From assembly GCA_014898415.1 (NCBI GenBank), contig RCTD01000001.1, positions 2,356,001 through 2,420,000 on the forward strand: DNA of 64,000 nt, written 5' to 3'. The notes beneath the pieces are model-generated. The model was not told where the DNA came from. It did not search any database and was given only the letters and a program-made list of their open reading frames with translations. This DNA is from Stromatinia cepivora. Lineage: Eukaryota; Ascomycota; Leotiomycetes; Helotiales; Sclerotiniaceae. Shown here in pieces: positions 50,827-62,375 of this stretch (positions within the stretch are counted from its first letter, which is position 1; every line of letters begins with the position of its first letter). The translations under genes were made by a program, and so were the position numbers.

Positions 50827-52052
50827 GGTAATTGTGTTTTTTATGAGCTAGGTTTTGGAGTTTGGAATACAGGATATGGGGCGTTGCATATGATGATCGG
50901 GTTATGAATGAATCTGGAGGTTCGGTAACAGGTTGATGCGAATGCAATGGTGATGTATGGTCAAGGACTGATCATCACAGAAATACGTGGATCGTGAACC
51001 ACTCAATATCAGTCTATCTCTCCTCCTTCACTATCATACATTAGATACCCAAGAAATGGAAAAACAGAAGTATATCCGTATAGATAATATCCAACCATTT
51101 ACAACGATAAAATAACCTTCCCTTCCTTTCTTTATACTTATGATTATGATATCTGAGACTACACTGATGAAGTTTCAGGTGGTCGCTATATCATGAATAT
51201 CATTTCAATACAACAAATCCCAGATCACTTCTATGAACCATCCATACTCTCATATTCTAAACCCTAACACGCAACGAGCATAAATCCACACCCTATAATC
51301 TACCTTTTATCCTATAATCCTATAATCTCATACCATTCATCAAGGAAAAGAAAGGAGCTAAAGCATTAAACAGTGGTTCTGCATCTGCATCTACATGTAC
51401 ATCAGATTATCAAATTCACTCATCACTCTTCACTCAAAACTTCCTTTTAAAATCGAAATAATAAGATCGAAGTAATAAGACTCCTTTCACTTTGAGTTTT
51501 TAATTCAGGGATTATTGGGTATTTGGGATTATTATATAGGTATTGATAGGTAGGTAGATAGTAATGGTAATGATTTGATAGATGATGTAATAGTGACTAG
51601 AGGATGAAAGGAGAAAATGAGGAGTGAATGATGGATGATAGATAGTATTTAGAATATTAAACAGGAGAGATTAGAGTGAACGATGGAGAACAATGAGATG
51701 GCACTGCACAATACAGTATACGAAAACTCTTCTACAGATGCGTATCCTGTACGTTGAATCACAATAAACATATTCTCGCTAAAGGTAGGAATATTCATTC
51801 TTTCTCCCCCACGCCCGCGTTATGACCTAACCGATAATCCATCTGGGTATTTCGCATAAAAGTAGAGATGAGATGTCTGATATGAAAAATGCCGAACCGC
51901 CCGCCTTTGCCCTATAAACACCGCTCGCTTCATGAGACATTAATAATCCATGCTGTGCTGTTCATCCATATACATTCGTATTCCTAGCAATGACCCTAAT
52001 TCCTATGTAGACCAAGATCCCATCCTTCCTAATTACTGATAGGCGCATGATT
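50827..52052. other. convergent intergenic region
   Basis: 1.2 kb between the 3' ends of SWC5 and the acyltransferase gene. A TAGGTAGGTAGATAG microsatellite-like tract lies near 51545-51565. No gene seen. Confidence 0.45.
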
Positions 52053-53457
52053 TCACTTCTTCATGCTACCATGCAAGGCCAAATTCCAAGCCTTGGCGAG
52101 TAAATTCGCAACTAGCCCCATAGTCGCCAAAACGATGAAGATGTTGAAAACTTCCCACCAATGCTTTGGTTTAACCTCGGTCTCAATGAAGTCCTCCACA
52201 GTCCCCTCTTTTGAAGTCACGTTAGGTGGAAATCGACCAGTAACCATGTATTGCTCCATCAAAGCATCCTTCTCATACCATCTCTCTCGTAGCCATACTT
52301 CAAATTTTTCGGCATCATCCAAAGGTATATCGGCGATTTTGAATCGACGCCAAAAGAGGTTCACTGATTTTGGTGGTCGTCCCTCGATGTATGAGGAGGT
52401 TAAAGTAAAGTAATCCTGGCCGAACTTTCCTCTCCTTGAAAGTATTAGAATCAATCTGATGTTTGGAGGAGCTAGGTAGTACTTACGGAACACCTTCATA
52501 AGCCATCGTACAATCGTATACATAATCGACGGTCGTTTTCAACTCATTCAAACAAAAAAATAAACCAGTACTCCTTGGAAGAAGAACGTGTTCCATATCC
52601 CTAACACCTATTTTCTCCGCCCATCTTGCACTCGCCTCCCTTCTGTTGTCACTTGCATTCGTACCCTCGGGGAACAATAGAAGCCACATAGGATCGAGTT
52701 CTGAAGCCCCTGGTCGTTTCTCTTGAAGTTGCTTGAATCGATGGGCCATTACTGGTCGGTCTTTTTCCATCTTTCTCGACATGAATATAAAATTATAAAA
52801 CTGCATTCCCCAACCAATGATCGGAACCCATTTGAGAGAGTTTTTGGCAATAATATAAATATAACCATGTGTTTGAGGCTGATTAGTATAAGCTACCCAC
52901 CAGAGGTAAAGCCAATCTGTATAAAGCTATGAAACGTTAGTCTTCATGAACTTTTCCCGTTCCAAACTTGTACATACCTGATGATTCGCAATCATAATCA
53001 ATCTTTCTGGGAAATGGCATTCTGCTCTCCCATCGGCAGTTTTCCGCAATTGCCCAGCTACGGAAGCATCACCACTTATTCGGACCACTGTTGGACTCCA
53101 CCATTGTGTCATTGTCGTTATAACAAGCCCGAAGGATTGTTTCGTAAGTGCCATCCATGAATAGTATATATCTCGATTTATCCAGTAGAAAGGTATGCCG
53201 ATAAGTTGTGTAGCTTGAATCCTTGTATGGGTCAGTAAAGAATCTCGAAGCTCAAGCAACGCAACTTACGTAGAACAAGCAGCCCAGAAATAAGTCGCAA
53301 AGCTTAACAATCTGCAAACTTGTGCGACAAATCCATGCCTAACTTCACCAGAAGGATGGTCTCCAATGGCTTTTTCCTTAGTTCCTCCTCCAAAATCCGG
53401 CACAGGTGCTGGCATAGCTGAAGCCTTATGCCTTTGCTTAAGATTTTGGTCGGCCAT
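52053..53457 (-). CDS. lysophospholipid acyltransferase (PlsC/AGPAT family, Cst26-like)
   Basis: ER-membrane acyltransferase that acylates a lysophospholipid or glycerol-3-phosphate acceptor; the exact substrate is not clear. Four exons: 53457-53270, 53221-52978, 52926-52487 and 52434-52053, with introns of 48, 51 and 52 bp, giving 417 aa. The catalytic HX4D motif NHQLYTD is split by intron 2, supporting the model. Motif III is LFPEGTN (about residues 208-214), then the LLPRSTGL acceptor block and VYDCTMAYEG. An N-terminal hydrophobic segment (CRLLSFATYFWAA) and a C-terminal one (FIVLATMGLVANLLAKAW) are likely membrane anchors. The pattern resembles yeast Cst26 and the LCLAT1/AGPAT5 group. 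It is divergent from the NAD kinase gene across 570 bp. Confidence 0.9.
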
Positions 53458-54027
53458 GATGATTGTTTGAGATTTATGAATCAGATTTCCCTTGGAGGAA
53501 AGTTTTCAGAAGGCAAGCTCTGGGATTAAATACCATACCCACACCTAGGCTTTTTGAAAAGTTGTAGACTAGGCAGATTTGTCGTGTGCTCGGGGAGGCG
53601 GGAAGGCTAGAAATCTAAAGGGCTGAGGGCTAGAAGGCTGCGTCGTTATCACTGGCAGCTAATGTATTTATTGGTGGGGGTGAATTAGGGACCCTTTAAC
53701 AGAAGCTTTAAATGAAAGAATTTTGTAAATGAATAAAAATAATTTGAAGTGAGTAATTAAGTAAGCAAGTAACCAGACAATCATAAAACTTCCTTCATTT
53801 TGAATACACCTAGGCAGGTATGTAGGTATGTAGGTATGTAGGTATGTAGTTGTCAATATGTTCAAAGTTTAGTGGAGTGGTAATTGCTAAATTGCATGTG
53901 AGCGAGCCATTCTTTGAGCCTTGTTTTTTCGGACCCGCCGGAAAATCCTTGTAAGATCATCTCGGCACTTAGGCTAAGTCTGTACACCGAGATCCATTTA
54001 AATCTCATACGATTTTCTACATTCACT
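53458..54027. promoter_or_regulatory. divergent promoter region, acyltransferase / NAD kinase
   Basis: 570 bp between the two start codons, containing the microsatellite at 53815-53850. No clear TATA box near either start. Confidence 0.5.
53815..53850. repeat. TATGTAGG microsatellite
   Basis: About 4.5 units of an 8-bp repeat (GGTATGTA). Likely length-polymorphic between strains. Confidence 0.8.
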
Positions 54028-55409
54028 ATGTTCTCGAGGGCTTTGTCAAGAACTTGCTCCAAACAAGTTAGATCTTTTAGCAGTACCAAACCAAGATCCG
54101 AAGTCTTAGACATCACAAGTTTGCCGGATAGAATAGTTCCTAGATATCATAGTAAGCCCACATATACTTCCTTGTATCTCGATACAAATATTCACATGGA
54201 AATGTATAGGAGCCAAAGAGAGTGATCTCCTCTCTTTACAATGGCCTTCGCCTCCTCGCAATCTCCTCATCATCAAGAAAGATCGTTCCCCTGCAGTTGC
54301 AGAGGCTCTACTTGAATATGTCAAGTTCGTTCAATGTATTCACACCCGGAAAAAGTTCTCCCAGCTGACTAGCTACCAGACATATACACTCAAACTACAA
54401 AAATGCAGCTCTCATTTTTGAGCAAAAGGTGGCAGAGGGTGTACACAATTCCTTAGCATTTCCAGTATACACCACTAACCTTCCATCCCTCTTCCCATCT
54501 AAGGTTGATATGGTAACGACACTCGGTGGAGATGGAACAATCCTGCATGCATCGTCTCTTTTCAGCACAACCCGTCATGTCCCTCCAATTCTTTCCTTCA
54601 GCATGGGTACTCTGGGGTTCTTGGGAGAATGGAAGTTCGCTGAATATAAGCGAGCCTTTCGAGAAGTCTATATGTCAGGAGCTGCTGCAGGATCTCACCT
54701 CTTTCAAAACGAGATGCATCCTCATATCCAAACCTCGACTTCAGACAAGTCTGATGATATGTCTGGATGGTCGAGTATTAGAGGCAAGTCCATGGGATCA
54801 ACCAGGAGTTCGAAAGTACTTCTCAGGAATAGGTTGAAGGTCGAAGTCTTTGGTGAAAATGGAAAAAGTACGCAAGAGAGTGCAGATGGGGATGTGCATG
54901 CCATGAATGAAGTTATCATCCATCGAGGAAAAGAAGCACATTTGGCTATCATTGAAGTTTTTGTCAATAATCAATTTTTGACCGAGGCTGTTGCGGATGG
55001 TATGATCATTTCTACACCAACGGGAAGTACGGCATATAGTTTGAGTGCTGGTGGCAGTATCGTTCATCCACTCGTCAGTAGCCTTCTTCTAACTCCGATC
55101 TGTCCAAGAAGTCTTTCATTTAGACCTCTTGTTGTCCCTGCGAACACGCCGATCAAACTTCGATTAAGTGATAAGAATCGAGGAAGGGAATTAGAGGTTA
55201 GTATCGACGGGCAAAGACGAAATATAGGGGTTGGCGTCGGCATGGAAATAAGAGTTCAGGGCGAGGAAATGATGAAAGGTGGTAACGAATGGGGAGGAGG
55301 CGTTCCATGTGTCATGAGAGGGCCCAAAAGTGGCCTGAAGGATGACGACGGCTGGGTTGGAGGCTTGAATAGCCTGCTGAAGTTTAACCATCCTTTTGGC
55401 GAACAATGA
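54028..55409 (+). CDS. NAD/NADH kinase, probably mitochondrial (Pos5-like)
   Basis: ATP-dependent phosphorylation of NAD(H) to NADP(H). Exons 54028-54151, 54210-54324 and 54380-55409, with introns of 58 and 55 bp, giving 422 aa. The first 20 residues, MFSRALSRTCSKQVRSFSST, are rich in Arg/Ser with no acid, a typical mitochondrial presequence. Conserved blocks: PRNLLIIKKDRSPAV, EYVK|HIHSNY across intron 2, TTLGGDGTILHASSLF (GGDGT about 129-133), MGTLGFLGEW, HAMNEVIIHRG with the NE pair (about 256-257), and TPTGSTAYSLSAGG (about 292-305), then SFRPLVVPA. An insert of about 45 residues (SDKSDDMSGWSS onward) lies between the second and NE motifs. The frame is open upstream to 53914, but the presequence favours 54028. 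Intron 2 uses the weaker donor GTTCGT. Confidence 0.92.
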
Positions 55410-56825
55410 TTTCCAATGCTCCTGAGAAGTGGATATTGATGTTGCTACCGAGGCTGGATCGATTTATCCTCATTCGTAACATGATCATTAAAGGTACGTT
55501 CCGAAGTCTATGATTTTGTTATTTTAGGTCTAATACTACGTAGATATCTTGGCCTGTGCTATTCTTTGCAAGGCCGAAGAACAAATCCCGGGCCGTATTT
55601 GATTACAAGAAGTCTCAACTAAACTACCGCTTTTGTGAGTGAACATTTTGTGCCGGCCAAAAGCCTCGAGGTTAAATCTACCACAAATCGGGGCGTATGT
55701 GTTAGGTTCCGAGTAATCTCCTCAATTTCGCCTCACGCACATATGAATATTGTACACTATGAGATCAGGGTTGTGTAATCCACCACGAAACTTTAATAGA
55801 TCTCATGGCTTTTCGATTTGGTTCTCATCTTGGTACGATCGATCTTACCAAAGACCTGGACTATCAGAAGACCCCACCGAGGAATCGTGGGAGAGCAGTC
55901 ACCCACCAGCCAAATTTTTCGTTGGGAACGTAGTGAAACAAGATTACAATGTTCGGATGTGCCCTCGGTACTTTCGGTTGATTCCTGTTTTGCCGTACTA
56001 GCAACGTCGATCGTGTAAGTTCCCCAGCGAGATAAAATCGGGATATATTTCTATCACATCTCTGATTCTTCTTCCACACCATCGGTCTTCACCGAGGACT
56101 TGTACATTGTTATGTTTCTACTGTCAAAACTCGTAATACATTTTTTAGGTCTCAATCAAGTTGTTAAGTTAGTACTCTTGACTCTACCACGTTGCTGGTG
56201 CCTTTTCAACTACTCAGCGTTTTTGTTGTAGCATCTAAGATTCTATGTATACGACACGTTGAAATATCTCCTATTTTGGTAACCCATGCTATCCTATCAT
56301 TAAAGATGATCAGATTTTGTTCACTGGTTTTGTAATACATAAGAGTGCAGATGATACCCTCAATCTGGCCACTCATCATATTCCCGTATAGGTCTTTCAC
56401 GCTATGCATGGCTGTCATACCTTATGGAACAAGCTGAAAATCAAGCTAGAACATAATTTAAACAAGGCTGGAGCTAGACTTCATTGACGCGGACAGTGTG
56501 GATTTGTATGCCCAAAATCCCCCAACGAGGAGAAATTTTCGTGCGACCCTATTACCTCTGTGGACTATCACTTGTTCTTTCTCGTATCTTGGGCCCTGGA
56601 TGTCCTTCTTGATTCTCTCGATTCGATTACGTTCATGAAATTTGCAAATCGAATATCCGAAAGATCATCGTCGATGAGGTATTTACTTTGTCGGAACAGA
56701 GGAATTCCGGCCAAGAAGAGCACTTCTGGTTGGATTCAGGAATATCATTCAATAATAGTGGATATTTTTCTCTTGGGGTTCAGGTGAAGTAGTCATTGGA
56801 GTTGGTAATGTGCCTTAGAAATGGA
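55410..56825. other. intergenic, no gene recognised
   Basis: 1.4 kb downstream of the NAD kinase gene. Short open frames on both strands (for example 55750-56001) have no recognisable domain or good splice neighbours. Confidence 0.4.
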
Positions 56826-56834
56826 TATATAAAG
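56826..56834 (+). promoter_or_regulatory. TATA box of the secreted-protein gene
   Basis: TATATAAAG, 145-153 bp before the ATG, followed by a CAACAACAACATC / AACAACAACC-rich leader (56870-56975) of the kind found on strongly expressed fungal genes. Confidence 0.65.
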
Positions 56835-56978
56835 ACAGGCAGGAGCGACCAATCCTTCTTTCCTCATCGCAACAACAACATCCAGTCTTCAATCAACAAT
56901 ATCTCAAACAACAACCGAAAACTCGAATAACACTCCAGCCACACTAAAATTTCGACACGACATCACCAATCGATCGCA

Positions 56979-57612
56979 ATGCATTTCACTCAAGCTACTT
57001 CTGCCATTTTGGCCACTCTTGCTTTCTCTTCTACAGTCTTCGCTGGTGTCCTAAAGACGGCCGATGCATTCTGCCCCAGCTCTGCAGGGTGCGTATGGCA
57101 AAACCCAGCTTCTTGGCCAGGTGTTCTTGAGTGCAGCTGCAACCTTGCCTCACCAGATGGAACTTCAGTGTATGGACTTTGAACTCTCCTTTTTCACCCA
57201 AAATTCAATCCAAATCGGTAAGAATATTTACAAGCAATAAACTAACGAGTTCTTCAGACTTCTCCTCCAAGGCTACACTGGCTGGAACTACGAAGGATTT
57301 GTCTACAACGGTTATTCCACTCCCGGCGTATGCAATGAAATGCCTGATCTCTTCAACAAGAATACCGAGTCAATGAACATCAACGTCGCGAACACTCCCG
57401 GCTGCTGGCTCTACACTCAACCAGGCGTAAGAACGCCCTTCCATTCAAGCCCCTAAATCTAAACACATCTGGAATCTGACTAATAATTATGCTAATAATA
57501 GTGCCCCGCTGATCAACCCTATGCCGTTATCGATGAGAAGGGTATCTCACAAATGGAAGGCATCTACGACCACGGTGTCCAAAGTTGGGTCTGCGATCCT
57601 AAGACTTCTTAG
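56979..57612 (+). CDS. small secreted cysteine-rich protein, effector-like
   Basis: Function unknown; I do not recognise a named family. Exons 56979-57169, 57258-57426 and 57502-57612, with introns of 88 and 75 bp and consistent phase, giving 156 aa. Residues 1-22 (MHFTQATSAILATLAFSSTVFA) form a clear signal peptide. The mature part of about 134 residues has eight cysteines, an even number compatible with four disulfides: CPSSAGC, LECSC, GVC, PGCWLYTQPGC and WVC. Aromatic-glycine sequence GYTGWNYEGFVYNGYS lies in the middle. Size, signal peptide, cysteines, a canonical TATA box and isolation from neighbours fit an apoplastic effector or a wall-associated secreted protein; that role is inference. 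Confidence 0.8.
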
Positions 57613-58215
57613 ATTCCCTTTTTCTTTTTTCTGGCGGTCACGGTTACATAATGAGGAGAAGAATAGAGTTTTCTATAGCTTGATGGATGGGTATCGGCTG
57701 GTATTTGAGCGATCGAGCACCGGCAAAAGTTTTGGGATGATTGGAGATAGATGGTGTATGGGAGGATCTTTTTTCTTTCTTTTGGGTTCTTTTCTGGACT
57801 TTGCCTTTTTTGTGACGGTGGGACGGGCGGATTGATGGTGATTTATTTATTCTCTTTTGTTGGGGCGATGGAAGCGGTTCTTTGGAGATGATTTTAGGAG
57901 GACTTTCAAATACTTCTTTCAGGGGGAATCCAACATTCTCGCCCATTTCTAACATTTTTAATTTTCATTTGTTATTGCTAGGTATTGGTAGTTGGCGTTA
58001 GGTAGCAAGCTATATTATCAATTGAAGTTACTTCATTTTGCTTCAACTTTTGACTCGATCTGGATTGACATCGCCGCATGGATACTTGTGTTGCAATATT
58101 CTTGCATGAAACTACATCTCCGTACGATCACATCATTACTTCCTTGTAACTAATCCCCCACCCCTAACCTTCATGATCCCTCAAAATTCACAACAGACCC
58201 CTATTCACCACCCCC
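57613..58215. other. convergent intergenic region
   Basis: 600 bp between the 3' ends of the secreted-protein gene and the permease gene. No gene seen. Confidence 0.5.
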
Positions 58216-59939
58216 TCAAACAGTATACCTAAACTCCGGATGTCTATGACCCAACATCTCCGGATGTCCCTCTACCAATCTCCCATCCCTCATCCCTCTC
58301 TCCCGCATCCCATTCTCCCACTTACAATACCACATCGTAATACTAGTAACCACTAAACACAAACCTAACATACCGAGATTTATCGCATGGCCTGCTATAT
58401 AGCGAGGTGCATCTGCGGCTATATATGTAAATGTTGCGATGAAGGCGGCGATATTGGCGAGACCGATTTGTAATCCTGAGGCGGAGGCGCGGACATAGTG
58501 GGGAGAGGTGTTGTTTGCTAGCCAGCCTGGGTATGGGGGTTAATTTGAAAGTTTGGGGGAGATGTGGAGGAGAAATTGCAGGTTGAGGATTTGGAATTGA
58601 AACGTACCCATGACTACGGGTGGACAAGCAAAACTTCCAGCAGCGACGAGAAACGTACCGCCATATTGGATGTGGGGTTTTGAAGTGGTGATGAGCATTA
58701 TATAGCCGATTATGGCGATACTAGCGCAGATGAGCATGAAGATGCCGCGACGCTTGACGTAGTCTGAGAGAGATGTGACAAGGATCACGCTGAGGAAGGC
58801 GACCATGTTTGGAGGGACGGTTAGGAGATTTGCTGGTGGTTTGTTAGTTTGGCGTATTATAAGAAATAGAGAAGAATGGAAAAGGGGGAAAGAAGATTAG
58901 TTACCATTTACACGAGTATAACCCAGCGCAGTAATAATAGTCGGTAGGAAAAGAGAAAAAGAATAAATAGGAGTAATGACGGCAAAGAAGTTAAGTGAAA
59001 GTAACCAAGTATTCCAATTGAAAACGGCTAGTTTTACCCAATGCCAACTGAATTTCTCATTGTCTATATTGGCAACCGGAGAAGCACCTCGATAATCAAG
59101 TTTCATACGATGGATAGCGACATATCGTTCTTCTTCTGTTAAAAACTTGGAGTGGGAGGGTGTATGGGGCAGAAAAAATACGGCTACGATTCCAAAGATG
59201 ACGGTAATAGCTCCTTCGACAAAGAAAATGAAGGGCCAGCCATTATACCCCGGAGCCTTTATCTTTGAAAGTCCAGTAGCGAGGAGACCTCCAAAAGCTC
59301 CGGATAAAGGAGCAGCGCAGTAGAAGAGGCCGATTCGACGCATGAGTTGGTGACGACGATAGAACATGGCAAGATAGATTATCAAGCCTCCTAATAATCC
59401 ACCTTCCATGAGCCCGAGAAAGAAACGAGCGGCCAGTAATGATTCCCATGTTTTTACCCATCCGATACAGAGACTTATGGTACCCCAGCCTATAATTAGG
59501 GTGGGGAGATAGTATCCAGCGCCTAATCTTTTGACGAGCCAATTCGATGGGACTGTGTTCTAGAATTAGCATCCCATCTTGAGTGAGTGGTAAAATGCAT
59601 ACTATCAACACAGATATAGGGAACATAAAAAATAGCCAACGCAATATTAAACTTGGTTCCCGTTAGAATCCCCAAGTCCGCAGCCAATCCATCGATCTTA
59701 GCATTCCCAATATTAGAGCGGTCAATGAAAGCCAGCAGCCATAGTCCAAATAACCATGGCACAATATGTCTATCGAATTTCTTGGTGATGAGCCGATCTA
59801 ATTCTTTCGTAATTTGGATTTCTTCGCCTGGGAGCGTAGCGTCCACGTTCTCGAGTTCAGCTTGCACTGGCTTTTGGTCGCGTATATCTGAACCGGGAGA
59901 AGCTGAGATGTCTTCTGAGGTTTCTGTGGCTGTTGTCAT
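58216..59939 (-). CDS. MFS permease of the allantoate/nicotinate (Dal5/Tna1) family
   Basis: Anion:cation symporter family of the plasma membrane, carrying organic acids such as allantoate, nicotinate or other vitamins; the substrate cannot be told from sequence. Four exons: 59939-59603, 59552-58905, 58832-58608 and 58526-58216, with introns of 50, 72 and 81 bp and phases that agree, giving 506 aa, the usual length. TM1 has PWLFGLWLLAFIDRSNIGNA, the family signature; VDIPSNWLVKRL follows intron 1, then FLGLMEGGLLGG, RRHQLMRRIGLFY, FFVEG and FFLPHTPSHSKFLTEEER. The last exon gives NNTSPHYVRASASGLQIGLA and ends EGHPEMLGHRHPEFRYTV. ATG at 59939 is the first in frame after the upstream non-coding sequence. 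Confidence 0.92.
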
Positions 59940-60838
59940 GATTGACTGGGCCAAGATGAATCGAAGATAAGATTGAAGATTTTCGATGCAAGAAGTTCAT
60001 CGGAGGAATATTTTGAAGACACTTTGTGTATTGTAACACCACAGATTCTCCGCTACTTTTTAGTTCCGGTGACACTATGTACAGATGAACCGTTTGTGAT
60101 GAACAAGAAGTGAAATAAACGGCATATCGAAGGCGGGGAAGGAAGATAATGCGGGGTTGAACAAGGGGGCATGTTAAATGCAAGCTGCAGGACATGATAT
60201 TATCCAATGAAACATCACTGACCCGCTATGAGGATAAGCAACATGTAACGCAGTTACAAAAGCTCGTGACAAGATAAGAAGATATGATTGTGGTGATGGG
60301 TAGAAACAGTGCCATCTCATACACTATGCCCTAAGCCCTGTACTAAGTATTGAAAGCTGTGGATGTAGCTAATTCAAGCCAGATACAAAGTTCAGACAGA
60401 CAAAAAATGAGAGCTTGAAGAAGTCACGTTTGGTCACGTTTTAGCATCATTCTCACTGTTGACCAAACTCTCAACCTTCACCAGTATCGTTAGATTGTAT
60501 GAACTCATTTCTTCTTCCTAAACCACAAATAATTACCCACTATTGTCGCAAAACAAAATGCTTACAAGGCATTAGAGAACCTGGCGTGATGATTCTTCCA
60601 CGTGCCGTCCGAGTATGTAAATGACTCACGTGCCGTTGTGCGAGATCTTCTTGAGATACTTTCTGTGGCCGGCAGATGTCTGAGTAGAGCAAAACCCGCT
60701 ACTTCGATAGCCTATCTTTGGATTTGGTCGCTTGGACAATTCCCTCCATTTCGTACAATTTTTTTTAAACATCCTTCGCAACCTCAGTATCCTCGCGATC
60801 GAAATATCTACCTTTCTCCGCTGCAGAAAAGCCTTTGT
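59940..60838. promoter_or_regulatory. permease upstream region
   Basis: 900 bp holding the permease promoter and the 3' flank of the next minus-strand gene. A GTCACGTTTGGTCACGTTTT direct repeat of GGTCACGTTT type lies near 60424-60441. A 109-codon frame on the plus strand (60602-60931) shows no domain. Confidence 0.4.
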
Positions 60839-61719
60839 CTAGACCGGCATAAATTCTCCTACATTCCCCAAAATTTTATCGAAATGCATATCCGCTTCTT
60901 TATCGTATGTGTACTCCGTTTGATAGAATAATTTGAACATGGTTGCCCGCATATTGTGCATTTGAGAGATTTTCTGAGAAGTTTCGAATAATGGTTCGTA
61001 ATTGCGGGGTGAAATACCATAGAGTTTTTGGAAATCTGTATAGCAAGCATCTTCTTCGTCCCAGCCAAGCAATTTGTAATGCGCAAAGTCTAAGTCGATG
61101 TGACCATCATGACAGGCAATGTTGCGCAGGCGGATGGCCTCTTTGTCTAGCCGGCCCCGGCCCTCGATATAAATCCATTCCCCTTCAACATTCTTTCGCT
61201 TACCCTGTTCGAAAAATCCCCCGCGGACATCTAAGTTGTTGGATGCAACTATCTTGTGTAAATATATATTGTCTTTCAGAGCCCTCATCGGCGACGAAAA
61301 TTTTTTCGTTGAAATATTTCGGGCTGGCCTCCAATGATACCTTCCAATTCTGCATAAGAATATTGAGCGATTGTGTGGCGTTCTCCTGAACGATTCTCTT
61401 ATTGATACGCTGCGACGTATAGTCAGTTGATGTGACCTTATTACAAGCATTAATTCAGTAATTATTAACTTACAGAAACAGCCAAAATCGACCGATCGCT
61501 TAAAGACTTCTTAGCGGCGTTGAGCTTTTCTTGTGTTGACTTTTTGACCCGTTCTTGACCGAGATCAAAGAGTTCTAGACCCAATTTCATCTGAGCTGTA
61601 AGAAGCGCTTCGAATTTTATTCTCTCTTTATCTTTATCTTGATGAGCTACTCCAACACAGGACTTAAATGGCTCCATACTGCTGGTGGTCGAGGTGCTTA
61701 AGTATCCTGAGACGGCCAT
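60839..61719 (-). pseudogene. unrecognised protein gene with one apparent frameshift
   Basis: I do not recognise the family. Exon 1 (61719-61474) encodes a charged, helical N terminus (RIKFEALLTAQMKLGLELFD; QEKLNAAKKSLSDRS). A 64-bp intron with a good branch site (AACTGAC) joins it in phase to exon 2 at 61409, which starts RINKRIVQENATQSLNILMQ. That frame ends early, while another frame of the same exon carries an equally protein-like sequence (NNLDVRGGFFEQGK; HDGHIDLDFAHYKLLGWDEE) to a stop at 60839. The switch point fits the run of six T at 61302-61307; one base fewer would give about 271 aa without stops. Either a frameshift mutation or a base-call error. Confidence 0.55.
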
Positions 61720-62375
61720 GTTTTTGTTGTGGTTGGAACAATCTGAAACGGCGGGATAGAAGCGAAATCCACAATGTATGTGTTAGTCGAGGTTGAGAGC
61801 CTACAATAAAATGAGCGGATGAGTATGAAGAATATTCACTTCGAGTGATTCACTGTAAGTTGGTGGATTTTGAAGCGAAGAGTGAAAACCCCGTTCTTGT
61901 CCCGGGATACTCAGTTTGAATGGGCTGTAGGGATGACGAAGGTGGTAAGAAAGACAAGAGTAAAAGAGTTGTGAAATGATTGGAACTACCCGTCCGATAG
62001 AAGTCGGCTTCGTTCGATTAACTGCGCAGAGCCGTTTCAAATAATGAGGACTTTGGCTGGATTCTTTCAATGTCCAGTTTCCCTTTAAAGAATGGAAAGA
62101 TAAAAGCTTCGGTAATGAAATTGAAACATGCTGAAAGGTTTGTTGGGTCCTGGCCGAAGATGAATGAGAGTATGTAAATAGCTTTCCTACTCTTAAAACG
62201 ACTTCGAGAACGATATTGATATCCAGTAGAAAACCAAATTCGACCCGTGCTGCGATTTTAATAACCCTCAATCTTGCTTCTACTTGCAGCAGCATATGCC
62301 AAGCCTGTTTATTTGAGAGTGCTGTAAATTCTATCGAATTCCTTTGTCCAAAGTTTCAGCAAACTTGCCTTCCCA
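61720..62375. other. intergenic between two minus-strand genes
   Basis: 650 bp without a supported gene. A 164-codon minus-strand frame (61801-62295) has no recognisable motif and overlaps the probable promoter of the gene to the left. Confidence 0.4.

Noticed and set aside
59653..59970. 105-codon plus-strand frame
   Set aside because: Antisense of the permease first exon.
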